Notes: generated from the sequence alone by a model not told the origin. Positions 53,329 to 62,446 are shown, counted from the stretch's first letter. The stretch: DNA of 64,000 bases from Nitrobacter sp. NHB1 (GCF_036964665.1 NZ_JBAMDA010000001.1:2332001-2396000), one strand, 5' to 3'. Program-made: numbers and translations.

Positions 53329-55074
53329 ATGATCCGCCGCAGGTCACGTCGGCACGTATTCTTCCTTGCGCTCGCGGCGTTGATGATGCTCTGGGCGCCG
53401 GCGTCCGCGCAGGATATGCGCGGCGCCTCCGCGCCGCTCGCCTCCGGTGCGATCCGCCCAGTCGTTGCGAAACACGGCATGGTGGTGGCGCAGGAGAAGC
53501 TCGCGGCCGCAATCGGCGCGGACGTGTTGGCGCGTGGCGGCAATGCGGTCGATGCGGCGGTGGCGACCGGCTTCGCCATGGCGGTCACCTATCCGCGCGC
53601 CGGCAATATCGGCGGTGGCGGCTTCATGGTGATTCACCTTGCCGACCACAATCGAGACATCGCCATCGACTATCGCGAGACCGCACCTCGCGCAACCAGG
53701 CGCGACATCTTCCTCGGCGCCGGCGGCAAGCCTGATCCTGCGAAGTCGCGCGATTCGGCGCTCGGCATCGGCGTGCCCGGCACCGTCGCCGGACTGGCGC
53801 TGGCGCTCGACGGATACGGTTCGGGCAAGTTCACGCTCGCCGATCTGCTCAAGCCCGCGATCGCGCTGGCGCGCGACGGGCTCAAAGTCACGGACGACAG
53901 CGCCGATACGCTGCCGCGATGGCACAAGCGTCTGGCGCACTGGCCGTCATCGATGACGATATTTTCGCGCCCCGACGGCAGTTCGCTGCGCGAGGGCGAT
54001 CTTCTGGTTCAAACCGATCTGGCGGCGACGCTGACCGCGATCGCCGACCACGGGCCGCGCGGTTTTTATGAAGGCCCGGTGGCTTCGAAGCTGGTGGAGG
54101 GTATCCGCGCCGCCGGCGGGATCATGACGCTGGACGATCTCAGGTCCTATCGGCCGCTGGTCCGCGAGCCGGTGCGCGGCAGCTACCGCGGCTATGACAT
54201 CGTCTCGATGCCGCTGCCGTCGTCCGGCGGCACGGTGCTGGTCGAATCGCTCAATATTCTCGAAGGCTTCCCGATGCGCGACCTGCATCAGGGCTCAGTG
54301 GATTCGCTGCATCTTCTGATCGAGGCGATGAAGCGCGCCTATGCCGACCGCGCGCGTTATCTCGGCGATCCCGCCTTCGTGAAGGCGCCGATCGCAAAGC
54401 TGCTGGCCAAGGACTATGCCGCGAAGCAGCGCGCCTCGATCGACATGATGCACGCGACGCCCGCCGCCGCCGTGCCGCTGCCGCCACCGCATGAGGGCGA
54501 CAACACCACGCATTTTTCCGTGGCCGACGCCTTCGGCAACGCCGTCAGCAACACCTATACGCTCAACTTCAGCTACGGCGTCGGGCTGGTGGCGGAGGGC
54601 ACCGGCGTTCTGCTCAACAACGAGCTTGACGATTTCACCGCCGCGCCGGGCGCGGCGAACGCCTACGGCCTTATCGGCTTCGAGGCCAATTTGCCCGGCC
54701 CCGGCAAGCGCCCGCTGTCTTCGATGACCCCAACCATCGTGCTGAAGGACGGCAAGCCGGTGCTGGTGACGGGATCGCCCGGCGGCAGCCGCATCATCTC
54801 TACGGTCCTGCAGGTGACCGTCAACGTGCTCGACTACGATATGAATGTTACCGCTGCGGTCGGTGCACCGCGCTTGCATCATCAATGGCTGCCGGATCAG
54901 GTCCGTGCCGAACGCGGCTTCCCCGAGGACATCATCGCGGGATTGCGGGCGAGGGGCCACACCGTCGTTATGCCGATGGGGCAGACCTCGGCCAACTCCA
55001 TCGCCATCACACCGGAAGGCTTCTTCGGGGCGGCGGATCCGCGAACCCGCGGATCGAGTGCTGCGGGATATTGA
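53329..55074 (+). CDS. ggt: Gamma-glutamyltransferase
   Basis: 581 residues from the ATG at 53329. Signal peptide 1-27 (ALAALMMLWAPASA-QD). The proenzyme is cut autocatalytically before T393 in EGDNTTHFSVADAFGNAVS; the mature small subunit has LLNNELDDFTAAPGAANAYG, LSSMTPTIVLKDGKP and TGSPGGSRIISTVLQV. In the large subunit VVAQEKLAAAIGADVLARGG, NAVDAAVATGFAMAVTYPRA and DYRETAPRATRRDIF (Arg of the glutamate pocket) are typical. It hydrolyses glutathione and other gamma-glutamyl compounds in the periplasm. No partner gene; the MFS gene is divergent. Confidence 0.95.
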   Translation: MIRRRSRRHVFFLALAALMMLWAPASAQDMRGASAPLASGAIRPVVAKHGMVVAQEKLAAAIGADVLARGGNAVDAAVATGFAMAVTYPRAGNIGGGGFMVIHLADHNRDIAIDYRETAPRATRRDIFLGAGGKPDPAKSRDSALGIGVPGTVAGLALALDGYGSGKFTLADLLKPAIALARDGLKVTDDSADTLPRWHKRLAHWPSSMTIFSRPDGSSLREGDLLVQTDLAATLTAIADHGPRGFYEGPVASKLVEGIRAAGGIMTLDDLRSYRPLVREPVRGSYRGYDIVSMPLPSSGGTVLVESLNILEGFPMRDLHQGSVDSLHLLIEAMKRAYADRARYLGDPAFVKAPIAKLLAKDYAAKQRASIDMMHATPAAAVPLPPPHEGDNTTHFSVADAFGNAVSNTYTLNFSYGVGLVAEGTGVLLNNELDDFTAAPGAANAYGLIGFEANLPGPGKRPLSSMTPTIVLKDGKPVLVTGSPGGSRIISTVLQVTVNVLDYDMNVTAAVGAPRLHHQWLPDQVRAERGFPEDIIAGLRARGHTVVMPMGQTSANSIAITPEGFFGAADPRTRGSSAAGY

Positions 55075-55139
55075 GGCGGACAGGTCTTTCAAGCCGTCAC
55101 CCCGCCGGGGCATAGCTCAACGCCGTCGCTCGTAATATT

Positions 55140-55180
55140 TATCCGGGTAATATTGACGCGCCAATTATATCCGGGTAATA
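55140..55180 (+). promoter_or_regulatory. Two TATCCGGGTAATA sites upstream of the DUF2239 gene (candidate operators)
   Basis: tatccgggtaata occurs at 55140-55152 and again at 55168-55180, 28 bp apart start to start. The core TAYCCGGRTA is nearly palindromic. A TTGACG sequence lies between them at 55154-55159, so the sites flank the likely promoter of the gene that starts at 55213. Nothing comparable is seen elsewhere in the window. Confidence 0.6.
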
Positions 55181-55212
55181 AATGCCGACCAACCGGCAAT
55201 CGGACCCGCCAT

Positions 55213-55815
55213 ATGATTCACGACCCAACCTCCTGTTTCACCGCGTTCGAGGGCCAGCGGCGCATCGTCTCGGGTCCGCTTGCCGACGTCGCGCTTGCGG
55301 TCAAGCGCGCGGGCACGCGCACGACCGATCCGATCGCGATCTACAGCGACGCGACCGGGCGGCCGATCGACCTCGATCTGCGCGGGTCCGACGAGGAGAT
55401 CGCGGCTCGCCTGCGGCGGACCTTGCCGGTCGAAACGGCGGAAGCCTGCGAGGCCTCCAAACCGGCCGAACCGCGCGGCCGCGGACGGCCGAAACTCGGC
55501 GTGGTCGCCCGCGAGGTGACGCTGCTGCCGCGGCACTGGGACTGGCTGAGCGCGCAGCCCGGCGGCGCGTCGGTCGCCTTGCGCAAGCTGGTCGACGAAG
55601 CGCGCCGCGCCAATGGCGACCGGGATCGCAGCCGTGCGGCACGCGACGCCGCCTATCACTTCATGTCCGCAATGGCGGGCAATCTTGCAAACTTCGAGGA
55701 GGCCGCGCGCGCGCTGTTCGCAGGCGACCGGCGGCGGCTGGCCGGCCTGATCGCCGGCTGGCCGGACGACATCCGCGATCACATCGTCAAGCTTGCTTTC
55801 GGCGGTGCCGCCTGA
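55213..55815 (+). CDS. DUF2239 family protein
   Basis: 200 residues. The N-terminal part (MIHDPTSCFTAFEGQRRIVS, GPLADVALAVKRAG, DPIAIYSDATGRPIDLDLRG) is a beta-rich module; residues 88-132 are PRGRGRPKLGVVAREVTLLP, RHWDWLSAQPGGASVALRKL, VDEAR, a basic stretch followed by a strand and two helices that recalls ribbon-helix-helix DNA-binding segments; the rest is helical (ARDAAYHFMSAMAGNLANFE). DUF2239 has no known function. The RHH-like segment and the two operator-like sites just upstream suggest an autoregulating repressor, which is inference. The start is the ATG at 55213; the MATE gene follows after 20 bases on the same strand, so it may be the regulator's target. Confidence 0.85.
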   Translation: MIHDPTSCFTAFEGQRRIVSGPLADVALAVKRAGTRTTDPIAIYSDATGRPIDLDLRGSDEEIAARLRRTLPVETAEACEASKPAEPRGRGRPKLGVVAREVTLLPRHWDWLSAQPGGASVALRKLVDEARRANGDRDRSRAARDAAYHFMSAMAGNLANFEEAARALFAGDRRRLAGLIAGWPDDIRDHIVKLAFGGAA

Positions 55816-55835
55816 ACTCCGGCAAGGATCCGATC

Positions 55836-57185
55836 ATGACCACCGCGCGACCGCTGTGGCGGGCGTACCTCGCCTTCCTGATGCCGATGATGCTGAGCAA
55901 TGTGCTTCAGGCGCTGTTCGGCACCATCAACGGCATCTACCTCGGCCAGATGATCGGCGTCGATGCGCTCGCCGCCGCCTCGATTTTCTTTCCGATGATG
56001 TTCTTCTTCATCTCCTTCATCATCGGGCTCGGCGCGGGCTCGTCGGTGCTGATCGGTCAGGCCTGGGGCGCGCGCGCCGTCGGCAAGGCCAAGGCGATCG
56101 CCGGAACCACGCTGGCTCTGACATTGCTCGGCGGCGGCGTGATCGCGATCGGCGGCGGCGTATTCGCGCGCGATCTGATGATGGCGCTGGCGACGCCGCC
56201 CAACATTCTCGACGCCGCGACCGACTACGCCCGCATCATGATGATCACCATGCCGGCGACGTTCACCTTCCTGCTCGCCACCGCGATGATGCGTGGGGTC
56301 GGCGACACCGTCACGCCGTTGTGGGCGCTTGCGATCTCGACGCTGATCGGGCTCGTGGTCACGCCGGCGCTGATCCGGGGGTGGTTCGGACTGCCCGAAC
56401 TCGGCGTCGCCAGCGCCGCGGTCGCGTCCGCGATCTCGGCGGTCGTGACGCTGCTGTGGCTCGGATTGCACATGCGACGGATGAATCATCCGCTGGCGCC
56501 GGATGCAGCGCTTCTGCGCGCCATGCGGCTCGACCGCGAACTGCTCGGCAAGGTGCTGCGCATCGGAGTGCCCACCGCGGTGCAGATGGTGGTGATGTCG
56601 CTCGCGGAAATCGTCCTGCTCGGCATCGTCAACAGGTTCGGCTCCGACGCCACCGCCGCCTATGGCGCGGTCAACCAGGTGCTGAGCTATGTGCAATTCC
56701 CGGCGATCTCGATCGCCATCACCGCGTCGATCTTCGCGGCGCAGGCAATCGGCGCGGGCCAGACCGGGCGGATCGGCGCGATCGTCCGCACCGGGATCTG
56801 GCTCAACCTGCTTTTGACCGGCGGCCTTGTCGCGCTCGGCTATCTGCTGTCGCGGATCATCATCGGACTTTTCATCACCAGCCCCGAGGTGCTCGATCTG
56901 GCGCAGACGCTGCTGTTCATCGTGCTCTGGAGCACGGTTCCGTTCGGCATGGCCGGCGTGTTCTCGGCCACCATGCGCGCCAGCGGCACGGTGCTGGTGC
57001 CGACGCTACTGTCGATTCTCGCGATCGTCGCGGTCGAGGTGCCCGTTGCGATGGTCCTCAGCCATCGCATCGGCGTCGAGGGCGTCTGGATCGCCTATCC
57101 CGCCGCGTTCTGCACCATGATGGCGCTGCAAATGGCGTTTTACCTGATGGTCTGGCGCAAGCGCGAGATCAAGCGGCTGATCTGA
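55836..57185 (+). CDS. MATE-family multidrug exporter
   Basis: 449 residues, twelve membrane helices in two similar halves. The first half has YLAFLMPMMLSNVLQALFGT, INGIYLGQMIGVDALAAASI, GLGAGSSVLIGQAWGARAVG and KAKAIAGTTL; the second GVPTAVQMVVMSLAEIVLLG, AYGAVNQVLSYVQFPAIS and FAAQAIGAGQTGRIGAIVRT. These are the MatE Pfam signatures, including GQAWGA. It exports cationic drugs or other compounds with Na+ or H+ antiport. It starts 20 bases after the DUF2239 gene and is probably co-transcribed with it. Confidence 0.92.
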   Translation: MTTARPLWRAYLAFLMPMMLSNVLQALFGTINGIYLGQMIGVDALAAASIFFPMMFFFISFIIGLGAGSSVLIGQAWGARAVGKAKAIAGTTLALTLLGGGVIAIGGGVFARDLMMALATPPNILDAATDYARIMMITMPATFTFLLATAMMRGVGDTVTPLWALAISTLIGLVVTPALIRGWFGLPELGVASAAVASAISAVVTLLWLGLHMRRMNHPLAPDAALLRAMRLDRELLGKVLRIGVPTAVQMVVMSLAEIVLLGIVNRFGSDATAAYGAVNQVLSYVQFPAISIAITASIFAAQAIGAGQTGRIGAIVRTGIWLNLLLTGGLVALGYLLSRIIIGLFITSPEVLDLAQTLLFIVLWSTVPFGMAGVFSATMRASGTVLVPTLLSILAIVAVEVPVAMVLSHRIGVEGVWIAYPAAFCTMMALQMAFYLMVWRKREIKRLI

Positions 57186-57251
57186 ACGGCGGGAGCAGTC
57201 CATCGCACGAACCGGGACCGAAGGACCCAAGACATAATACGGAGCAAATCG

Positions 57252-58172
57252 ATGCGCATTCTCGTTGTGGGAGCCGGCGCGACCGGCGGCTATTTCGGCG
57301 GCAGAGTGCTCAACGCCGGTCAGGATGTCACCTTCCTGGTGCGCCCCAAACGCGCCTCTGAGCTGGCGAGCGCCGGTCTCGTCGTCAAGAGTCCGCTCGG
57401 CGACTTCACGCTGAAGAATCCGCCGACGGTGCAGGCCGGCGGCTTGAGCGAGAGCTTCGACGTCGTCGTGCTGAGCTGCAAGGCGTTCGATCTCGATGAC
57501 GCGATCACGTCGTTCGCGCCCGCGGTCGGACAGCGGACGGCGATCATCCCGTTGCTCAACGGGATGCGGCACCTGGAGACGCTCGACGCGACATTCGGTC
57601 GTGAACGCGTGCTCGGCGGCCTGTGTTCGATCGCGGCCACGCTCAACGACAAGCGCGAGATCGTCCAGCTCGCGCCGATGCAGTCGCTCGGCTTCGGCGA
57701 GCGCGACGGCGGCACGAGCGACCGGGTCAAGGCCATCACTGAGGTCTTCGCCAGCGGCAATTGCGGATCGCGCCCGTCCGACGACATCATCCAGGACATG
57801 TGGGAGAAGTGGGTGTTTCTGGCGACGCTGGCCGGCGCCACCTGCCTGATGCGCGCGTCCATCGGACAGATCGTCGCCGCGCCCGGCGGCCGGGATTTCA
57901 TCCTCAGCGCACTCGACGAAATCGCAGGGATCGCGAAGGCGGCCGGTCACGCGCCGCGCGAGCAATTCCTGACCCGCACCACGGCGATGCTGACGGCGGA
58001 GGGCTCGCCGCTGACCGCATCCATGTTCCGCGACATCGAAGCCGGTGCGCGGGTCGAGGCCGACCAGATCATCGGCGATCTCATCAGTCGCGCCGAGGCC
58101 GCGAAGCTGCCGGTGCCGAAGCTGCACACGATCTATGCGCATCTGAAGGCCTACGAGAACCGGCGGGGATGA
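57252..58172 (+). CDS. Ketopantoate reductase-family protein (2-dehydropantoate 2-reductase)
   Basis: 306 residues. NADPH-binding GAGATGGYFGGRVLNAG at the N-terminus (MRILVVGAGATGG), then VTFLVRPKRASELASAGLVV, VVVLSCKAFDLDDAI, IIPLLNGMRHLETLDATFG and the C-terminal domain with WEKWVFLATLAGATCLMRAS (catalytic Lys K in EKW) and GSPLTASMFRDIEAGARVEA. That matches the PanE family, which reduces ketopantoate in pantothenate synthesis; several paralogues act on other 2-keto acids, so I give no gene symbol. AGCAAATCGATG precedes the start. It follows the MATE gene by 66 bases. Confidence 0.87.
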   Translation: MRILVVGAGATGGYFGGRVLNAGQDVTFLVRPKRASELASAGLVVKSPLGDFTLKNPPTVQAGGLSESFDVVVLSCKAFDLDDAITSFAPAVGQRTAIIPLLNGMRHLETLDATFGRERVLGGLCSIAATLNDKREIVQLAPMQSLGFGERDGGTSDRVKAITEVFASGNCGSRPSDDIIQDMWEKWVFLATLAGATCLMRASIGQIVAAPGGRDFILSALDEIAGIAKAAGHAPREQFLTRTTAMLTAEGSPLTASMFRDIEAGARVEADQIIGDLISRAEAAKLPVPKLHTIYAHLKAYENRRG

Positions 58173-58259
58173 CCGCCATGCCCGCGACCGGCCACTGTTC
58201 AACGGTGAGCCCCCTCCCGCTAGAACTATTCCGGCTTTGATGGAATCGGGCCCCGTTCT

Positions 58260-58343
58260 CGTCATTGCGAGGAACGGAACGACGAAGCAATCCAGATACT
58301 TTTAAAGCAAGAACTGGATTGCTTCGCTCCGCTCGCAATGACG
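58260..58343. repeat. Long palindromic repeat (CGTCATTGCGAGG ... GCAATGACG)
   Basis: cgtcattgcgaggaacggaa and cgacgaagcaatccag on the left can pair with ctggattgcttcgctccgct and cgcaatgacg on the right, around a loop of about 17 bases (atacttttaaagcaaga). This stem-loop type is frequent in intergenic DNA of alphaproteobacteria. It separates the convergent reductase and GST genes. Confidence 0.85.
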
Positions 58344-58383
58344 GCAAGCTCCATCTCAATATGAACTGCTCTACGAGGCGTTT

Positions 58384-59076
58384 TCAAAAATCCAGGTCCA
58401 CGTAAGTGCGCGACGCCGGCACGCCCGCCAGCCATTCGCTCAGCAACGGACGGAACGACGGCCGCGACTTGATTCGCGCGTACCACGCCTTTGCCGCGTC
58501 GTCCTCGGCCCATGGCACGTCGCCGAGATAGTCGATCGCCGACAGGTGCGCCGCGGCGGCGAGATCGGCATAGGTCAGCCGCTCGCCGGCGAGATAGTTC
58601 CGGGTCCGCGCCAGCCAGCCGATATAGGCCAGATGATAGCGCACATTGGTCCGGGCGGCGCGCATGACGTCGGTCTCAGGCGAGCCGCCGCCGACGGCCT
58701 CGCCCATGAAGCGCTTGTAAATGCGTTCCGTCACCAGCGGACCGGAGGCCTCCTCGAAAAACTTCTCGTTGAACCATGCCATCAGGCGGCGCACCTCGAT
58801 GCGCTCGGGCATCGACGTGGGCAGCAGCCGCCGGTCGCCGATCCGTTCGCCATAGGTCTCGTCGAGATAGTCCGCGATGATGGCGGCGCCGGGGACCGCG
58901 GGGACGCCTTCGGCGATCAGTACCGGCGTGGTTCCGGCTGGATTGAGCGCCAGAAATGCTTCACGCCGCTCCCATACCCGCTCCTCCACCGGCCGCACGT
59001 CGAGGCCATGCTCGCCGATAGCGAGGCGAATGAAGCGCGATTGCGGACAGAACGGGTGGTGAAACAGCGTGAACAT
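58384..59076 (-). CDS. Glutathione S-transferase family protein
   Basis: 230 residues. The N-terminal thioredoxin-like domain has MFTLFHHPFCPQSRFIRLAI (CPQS in the place of the catalytic residue), ALNPAGTTPVLIAEGVPAVP (cis-Pro) and GAAIIADYLDETYGE (the glutathione gamma-Glu contact). The C-terminal helical domain has WLARTRNYLAGERLTYADLA, AAAHLSAIDYLGDVPWA (N-capping Asp motif). The substrate is unknown. It is a single gene; uppP is divergent, with about 180 bases between. Confidence 0.9.
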   Translation of the reverse strand: MFTLFHHPFCPQSRFIRLAIGEHGLDVRPVEERVWERREAFLALNPAGTTPVLIAEGVPAVPGAAIIADYLDETYGERIGDRRLLPTSMPERIEVRRLMAWFNEKFFEEASGPLVTERIYKRFMGEAVGGGSPETDVMRAARTNVRYHLAYIGWLARTRNYLAGERLTYADLAAAAHLSAIDYLGDVPWAEDDAAKAWYARIKSRPSFRPLLSEWLAGVPASRTYVDLDF

Positions 59077-59255
59077 GGCGCCCTTGATAGGTTTGCGATG
59101 CTTAAGAAAGTATCTCTAATGCGTTAACGGCGCAGGCCTTCAACGCGCTGGAGCCTGATTGCCGATCCGACGAATTTCGGCATTGCCGCGATGCGGCGAA
59201 TAAGCGAGAAGGGTTCGCCGTCTGGCGTCGAATGCGATTCGGAGCAGGCCATTCC

Positions 59256-60062
59256 ATGTTTTCCGATGCGATCAGAGCCGTCATTCTCGGAATCGTCGAA
59301 GGCGTCACCGAATTCCTGCCGGTGTCCTCGACCGGCCATCTGCTGCTGGCGGAGCGTTTCTTCGATCTCGGTTCGGGGAACTTCTGGAACACGTTCACGG
59401 TGCTGATCCAGCTCGGCGCAATTCTCGCAATCGTCGTGATCTATTTTGCGAAACTGTGGCGGATCGCGCTCGGGATGTTCTCCAATGACGCGGACCGGCG
59501 CTTCGTCATCGGCGTGCTCGCGGCCTTCCTTCCGGCCGTGGTGGTCGGCCTGATCGCCGGCAAGTACATCAAGGAACTGCTGTTCAATCCGTGGGTGGTG
59601 TGCTTCTCGCTGATCGTCGGCGGCGCGGTGCTGATGTGGGTCGATCAGCTCGACCACAAGCCGCACGAACACGACGCCACCACCTTTCCGTTACCGATGT
59701 ATGTCTGGATCGGCATCGCGCAGTGCCTCGCGATGGTTCCCGGCGTGTCGCGCTCCGGCGCCACCATCGTCTCGGCGATGCTGCTCGGCGCCGACAAGCG
59801 CGCGGCGGCGGAATTTTCCTTCTTCCTCGCGATCCCGACCATGATCGGGGCCTTCGCCTATGATTTCTACAAGAACCGCGCCGACATGACGACCGACCAT
59901 CTCGGGATCGTCGCGATCGGCTTCGTGGTGTCGTTCGTCACGGCGATCGTCGTGGTGAAGGCGTTCCTGAGCTACGTCACCCGCAACGGCTTTACGTTCT
60001 TCGCCTGGTGGCGGGTGATCGTCGGCACGCTCGGCCTGATCGCGCTGGCGCTGGGGCGATAA
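59256..60062 (+). CDS. uppP: Undecaprenyl-diphosphatase
   Basis: 268 residues from the ATG at 59256 (GGAG ten bases upstream); the frame is open to 59232. An integral membrane enzyme that recycles undecaprenyl pyrophosphate to the phosphate for cell-wall and O-antigen synthesis. The catalytic motif 1 is EGVTEFLPVSSTGHLLL (E15, E19, H28) and motif 2 PGVSRSGATIVSAMLLGADK. Eight helices are visible (LGAILAIVVIYFAKLW, FVIGVLAAFLPAVVVGLIAG, WVVCFSLIVGGAVLMW). It converges with the NDUFA9-like gene. Confidence 0.96.
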   Translation: MFSDAIRAVILGIVEGVTEFLPVSSTGHLLLAERFFDLGSGNFWNTFTVLIQLGAILAIVVIYFAKLWRIALGMFSNDADRRFVIGVLAAFLPAVVVGLIAGKYIKELLFNPWVVCFSLIVGGAVLMWVDQLDHKPHEHDATTFPLPMYVWIGIAQCLAMVPGVSRSGATIVSAMLLGADKRAAAEFSFFLAIPTMIGAFAYDFYKNRADMTTDHLGIVAIGFVVSFVTAIVVVKAFLSYVTRNGFTFFAWWRVIVGTLGLIALALGR

Positions 60063-60097
60063 TCCCATCCGCGCTGTCGTTCGTGCCCGCGGGATCG

Positions 60098-61066
60098 TCA
60101 CGCCCCGTTCGGCGCGAACTGGCCGGCCTTGCGGAAACGCCAGAGATACTGCGGCACCACGGCCTCCATCGAGTCCGGCGAGATTCCGAGTCCCTGCAGC
60201 GTCAGGCCCGCGGCCGTCGCCGCGTCGGAAACGACGTTGTCGGTCCTGAGCAGCGCGACCTGATCCGGCGTCAACTTAAGCGCCCCCGGAGCGAACTGCA
60301 GGAACATCGCCTTGAAGCGGGCAATCAGGAAAGGCAGCGGCACCAGCATCCGCTCACGCTCGATGACGCGCAGGACAATCTGGATGATCTCGCGCATCGA
60401 CAGCACCTCGGGACCGCCGAGTTCGTAGACCGCGCCCGCCTTGGTCCTGCCGTCGACCGCGTCGGCGACGGCGGCGGCGACATCGCCGACATAGACCGGC
60501 TGCATTTTCGTCGCGCCGCCGCCGATCAGCGGCAGCACCGGCGACATCAGCGCCAGCGCGGCGAACCGGTTGGCGAACTGGTCTTCGGAGCCGAAGATCA
60601 CCGACGGCCGCAGGATGGTCGCGGACGGCACGGCCGCCAGCACCGCCTTTTCGCCGGCCGCCTTGGCGCGGGCGTAGGCCGAGGCCGACTTGTCGTCGGC
60701 GCCGATCGCCGAGACATGCACCATGCGCGCGCCCGTGGCTGCGGCCTCCTTCGCGACGGTCGCGGCGCCCCCGGCCATCACGGCGTCGAAGGTCTGCGCG
60801 CCGCTCTTGCTCAGGATGCCGACAAGGTTGATCGCCACATGGGAGTCGCGCATCGCCGCGCGGACCGACGCCGGATAGCGCAGATTGGCCTGCACGGCAT
60901 GGATCTGGCCGACCTTGCCGAGCGGCTGCAAATGCCCTGCCAACTCGGGGCGCCGGACGCCGACCCGGATACGGTAGTCCCGCTTGGCGAGCGCGCGAAC
61001 CACATGCCGGCCGAGGAAGCCCGAGCCTCCGAAAACCGTGACGAGGGTATCCGTGTTCGATGCCAT
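60098..61066 (-). CDS. Complex I NDUFA9-subunit-like protein (atypical SDR, NAD(P)-binding)
   Basis: 322 residues from the ATG at 61066; the frame is open to 61129. TVFGGSGFLGRHVVRALAKR is the atypical SDR nucleotide site (GGxGFLG, 13-19). INLVGILSKSGAQTFDAVMA, MVHVSAIGADDKSASAYARA and KAAGEKAVL follow, then ATILRPSVIFGSEDQFANRF and MQPVYVGDVAAAVADAV, the pattern of NDUFA9/Ndufa9-like proteins attached to respiratory complex I in alphaproteobacteria and mitochondria. Its exact role in bacteria (quinone-related or structural) is not settled. It lies beside uppP, a common pairing in Bradyrhizobiaceae. Confidence 0.9.
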   Translation of the reverse strand: MASNTDTLVTVFGGSGFLGRHVVRALAKRDYRIRVGVRRPELAGHLQPLGKVGQIHAVQANLRYPASVRAAMRDSHVAINLVGILSKSGAQTFDAVMAGGAATVAKEAAATGARMVHVSAIGADDKSASAYARAKAAGEKAVLAAVPSATILRPSVIFGSEDQFANRFAALALMSPVLPLIGGGATKMQPVYVGDVAAAVADAVDGRTKAGAVYELGGPEVLSMREIIQIVLRVIERERMLVPLPFLIARFKAMFLQFAPGALKLTPDQVALLRTDNVVSDAATAAGLTLQGLGISPDSMEAVVPQYLWRFRKAGQFAPNGA

Positions 61067-61216
61067 GGTCTGATCCTCAAGGGCGTTGGTCTCAGGTCGA
61101 AATATGGATATTCCGCCGTTCCTCGGCACGTCAACCGGCGGGATGACACACCCGCATTCAGACGCCGATTCAAGGATTTGACAAGCGCGCGGCCGATGCC
61201 TACTAACCCGGTCCGT

Positions 61217-61303
<87 letters not shown>

Positions 61304-61304
61304 T

Positions 61305-61515
61305 TGTTTGGAAATCCTGGTTGACAACCTGTCGTCGTCACGTCCGGGGCGAGCTTTCGGACTCCGGTCCACGGCTGGGCCTCGCCCTGATGCATCGACC
61401 CGTTTTTGGAGTGGCCGGTTTCGACTTGCACCGGTTTTGCGCACCGGACTGCTGAGCCTGCCAAAGCCATAAATCCAAGCCTGTAGGTACGGACATCGAA
61501 GTCCGCGAACACAGC
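61305..61515 (-). pseudogene. Degenerate copy of the 3' end of the NYN/OST-HTH gene
   Basis: Minus-strand frames give AVFADFDVRTYR and, one frame over, YGFGRLSSPVRKTGAS. The intact gene at 62855-63619 has LFSDFDVRSYGFGKLSSLVRKTGAF at its C-terminus. DNA similarity runs over about 200 bases (for example catcgaagtccgcgaaca against catcgaaatccgagaaca). The copy has frameshifts and no N-terminal part. It begins right behind tRNA-Leu, in the same relation as the intact gene to a second tRNA-like end at 62797-62814. Confidence 0.7.
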
Positions 61516-61713
61516 ATCGCATACACCCCCCATCGTCGAGACCGCGGCCCATGTCATCGGGCCATGTCGTCGGCTTATGTCATCGAGGGACGATCGAGGC
61601 GCGCCGATACGAGTCCCGTCGGTGAACGTGACATACCGGGAACGAATTTTGGCGAACGGCAACCGATTATGTCCGTCGAGCCATCGCCGGCTTTTCTTTG
61701 CCGCCTCGACCCG

Positions 61714-61739
61714 GGAACATTGTCGTCTTGCACTGAGTT
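61714..61739 (+). promoter_or_regulatory. Candidate EcfG-type stress promoter
   Basis: GGAAC (61714-61718), 17 bases, AGTT (61736-61739); consensus GGAAC-N16/17-CGTT. It is 72 bases before the ATG of the stress-protein-like gene at 61811. Confidence 0.4.
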
Positions 61740-61810
61740 CTATCGGTTAGCTGGGCGCGTTGCCAAAGCAGCGCCGCTGAAAATGACAAAACCGACAGGA
61801 GTTTCCGAAA

Positions 61811-62446
61811 ATGTCCGAAAACACAAGCGGGACGGTGAATTATAGCGCGCGCGAAGCCGTGGGAGTTTTTTCCGACTTCGAAGCGCTGGAAACCGCAGTT
61901 GACGAACTCGAGGTTTCGGGTTTCGACAGAGCGGCGGTTTCCGTGCTCGCAAGCGATCAGAAGATCAAGGAGCGAATGGACGGCCTTTACCCCACTCTCA
62001 TTGAGATCGAGGACGACGGCCGGGCGCCGGGGACAGCCTTTGCCGAAAAGGAATCTCGCGTCGAGGGCGAAGCGGCGCTTGTAGGTATCCCCTTCTATAT
62101 CGGCTGCGTCGCAGCCGCTGCGGTCGCTGCCGGCTCCGGTGGTCTGGCGGTGCCGGCAATCGGCACGATCATTGTCGGCGCCGCGGCAGGAGGCGGACTT
62201 GGCGTTCTTTTGGCCAGCGCGGTAGCGCACCACCACCGCGCCAGCGTTTCGAAACAACTTTCGCGAGGCGGGACGGTCGTGTGGGTGAATGTGCGGGACG
62301 ACGACGCAGAGAAGCGCGCGGTCGAAATATTGACGAAGGCCGGCGCTCGCGACGTCCATGTGCACGAGATAGAGCGCGAATGGACGTTAAAGGACCGACC
62401 CTTGTCTGAGGGACAGCCCGATCCCCTGCTATGGCTGCGATCATGA
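61811..62446 (+). CDS. General-stress-protein-17M-like protein with glycine-zipper segment
   Basis: 211 residues. The N-terminal part, AVGVFSDFEALETAVDELEV, SGFDRAAVSVLASDQKIKER, matches the GSP17M-type domain, in which a short alpha/beta module is followed by a membrane-active segment. Residues about 92-140 are two Gly/Ala-rich hydrophobic stretches (GIPFYIGCVAAAAVAAGSGG, IGTIIVGAAAGGGLGVLLAS) that form a glycine-zipper-like hairpin. The C-terminus repeats an alpha/beta motif: GGTVVWVNVRDDDAEKRAVE, ILTKAGARDVHVHEIEREW. It is likely a membrane-associated stress protein; no activity is known. The start is the ATG at 61811 with AGGAG upstream. Its 3' end reaches into the left arm of a 57-bp inverted repeat. 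Confidence 0.75.
   Translation: MSENTSGTVNYSAREAVGVFSDFEALETAVDELEVSGFDRAAVSVLASDQKIKERMDGLYPTLIEIEDDGRAPGTAFAEKESRVEGEAALVGIPFYIGCVAAAAVAAGSGGLAVPAIGTIIVGAAAGGGLGVLLASAVAHHHRASVSKQLSRGGTVVWVNVRDDDAEKRAVEILTKAGARDVHVHEIEREWTLKDRPLSEGQPDPLLWLRS

Noticed and set aside
55793..57361. 522-codon plus-strand frame overlapping the MATE gene
   Set aside because: Alternative frame of the MATE gene, Arg/His-rich and without membrane helices.
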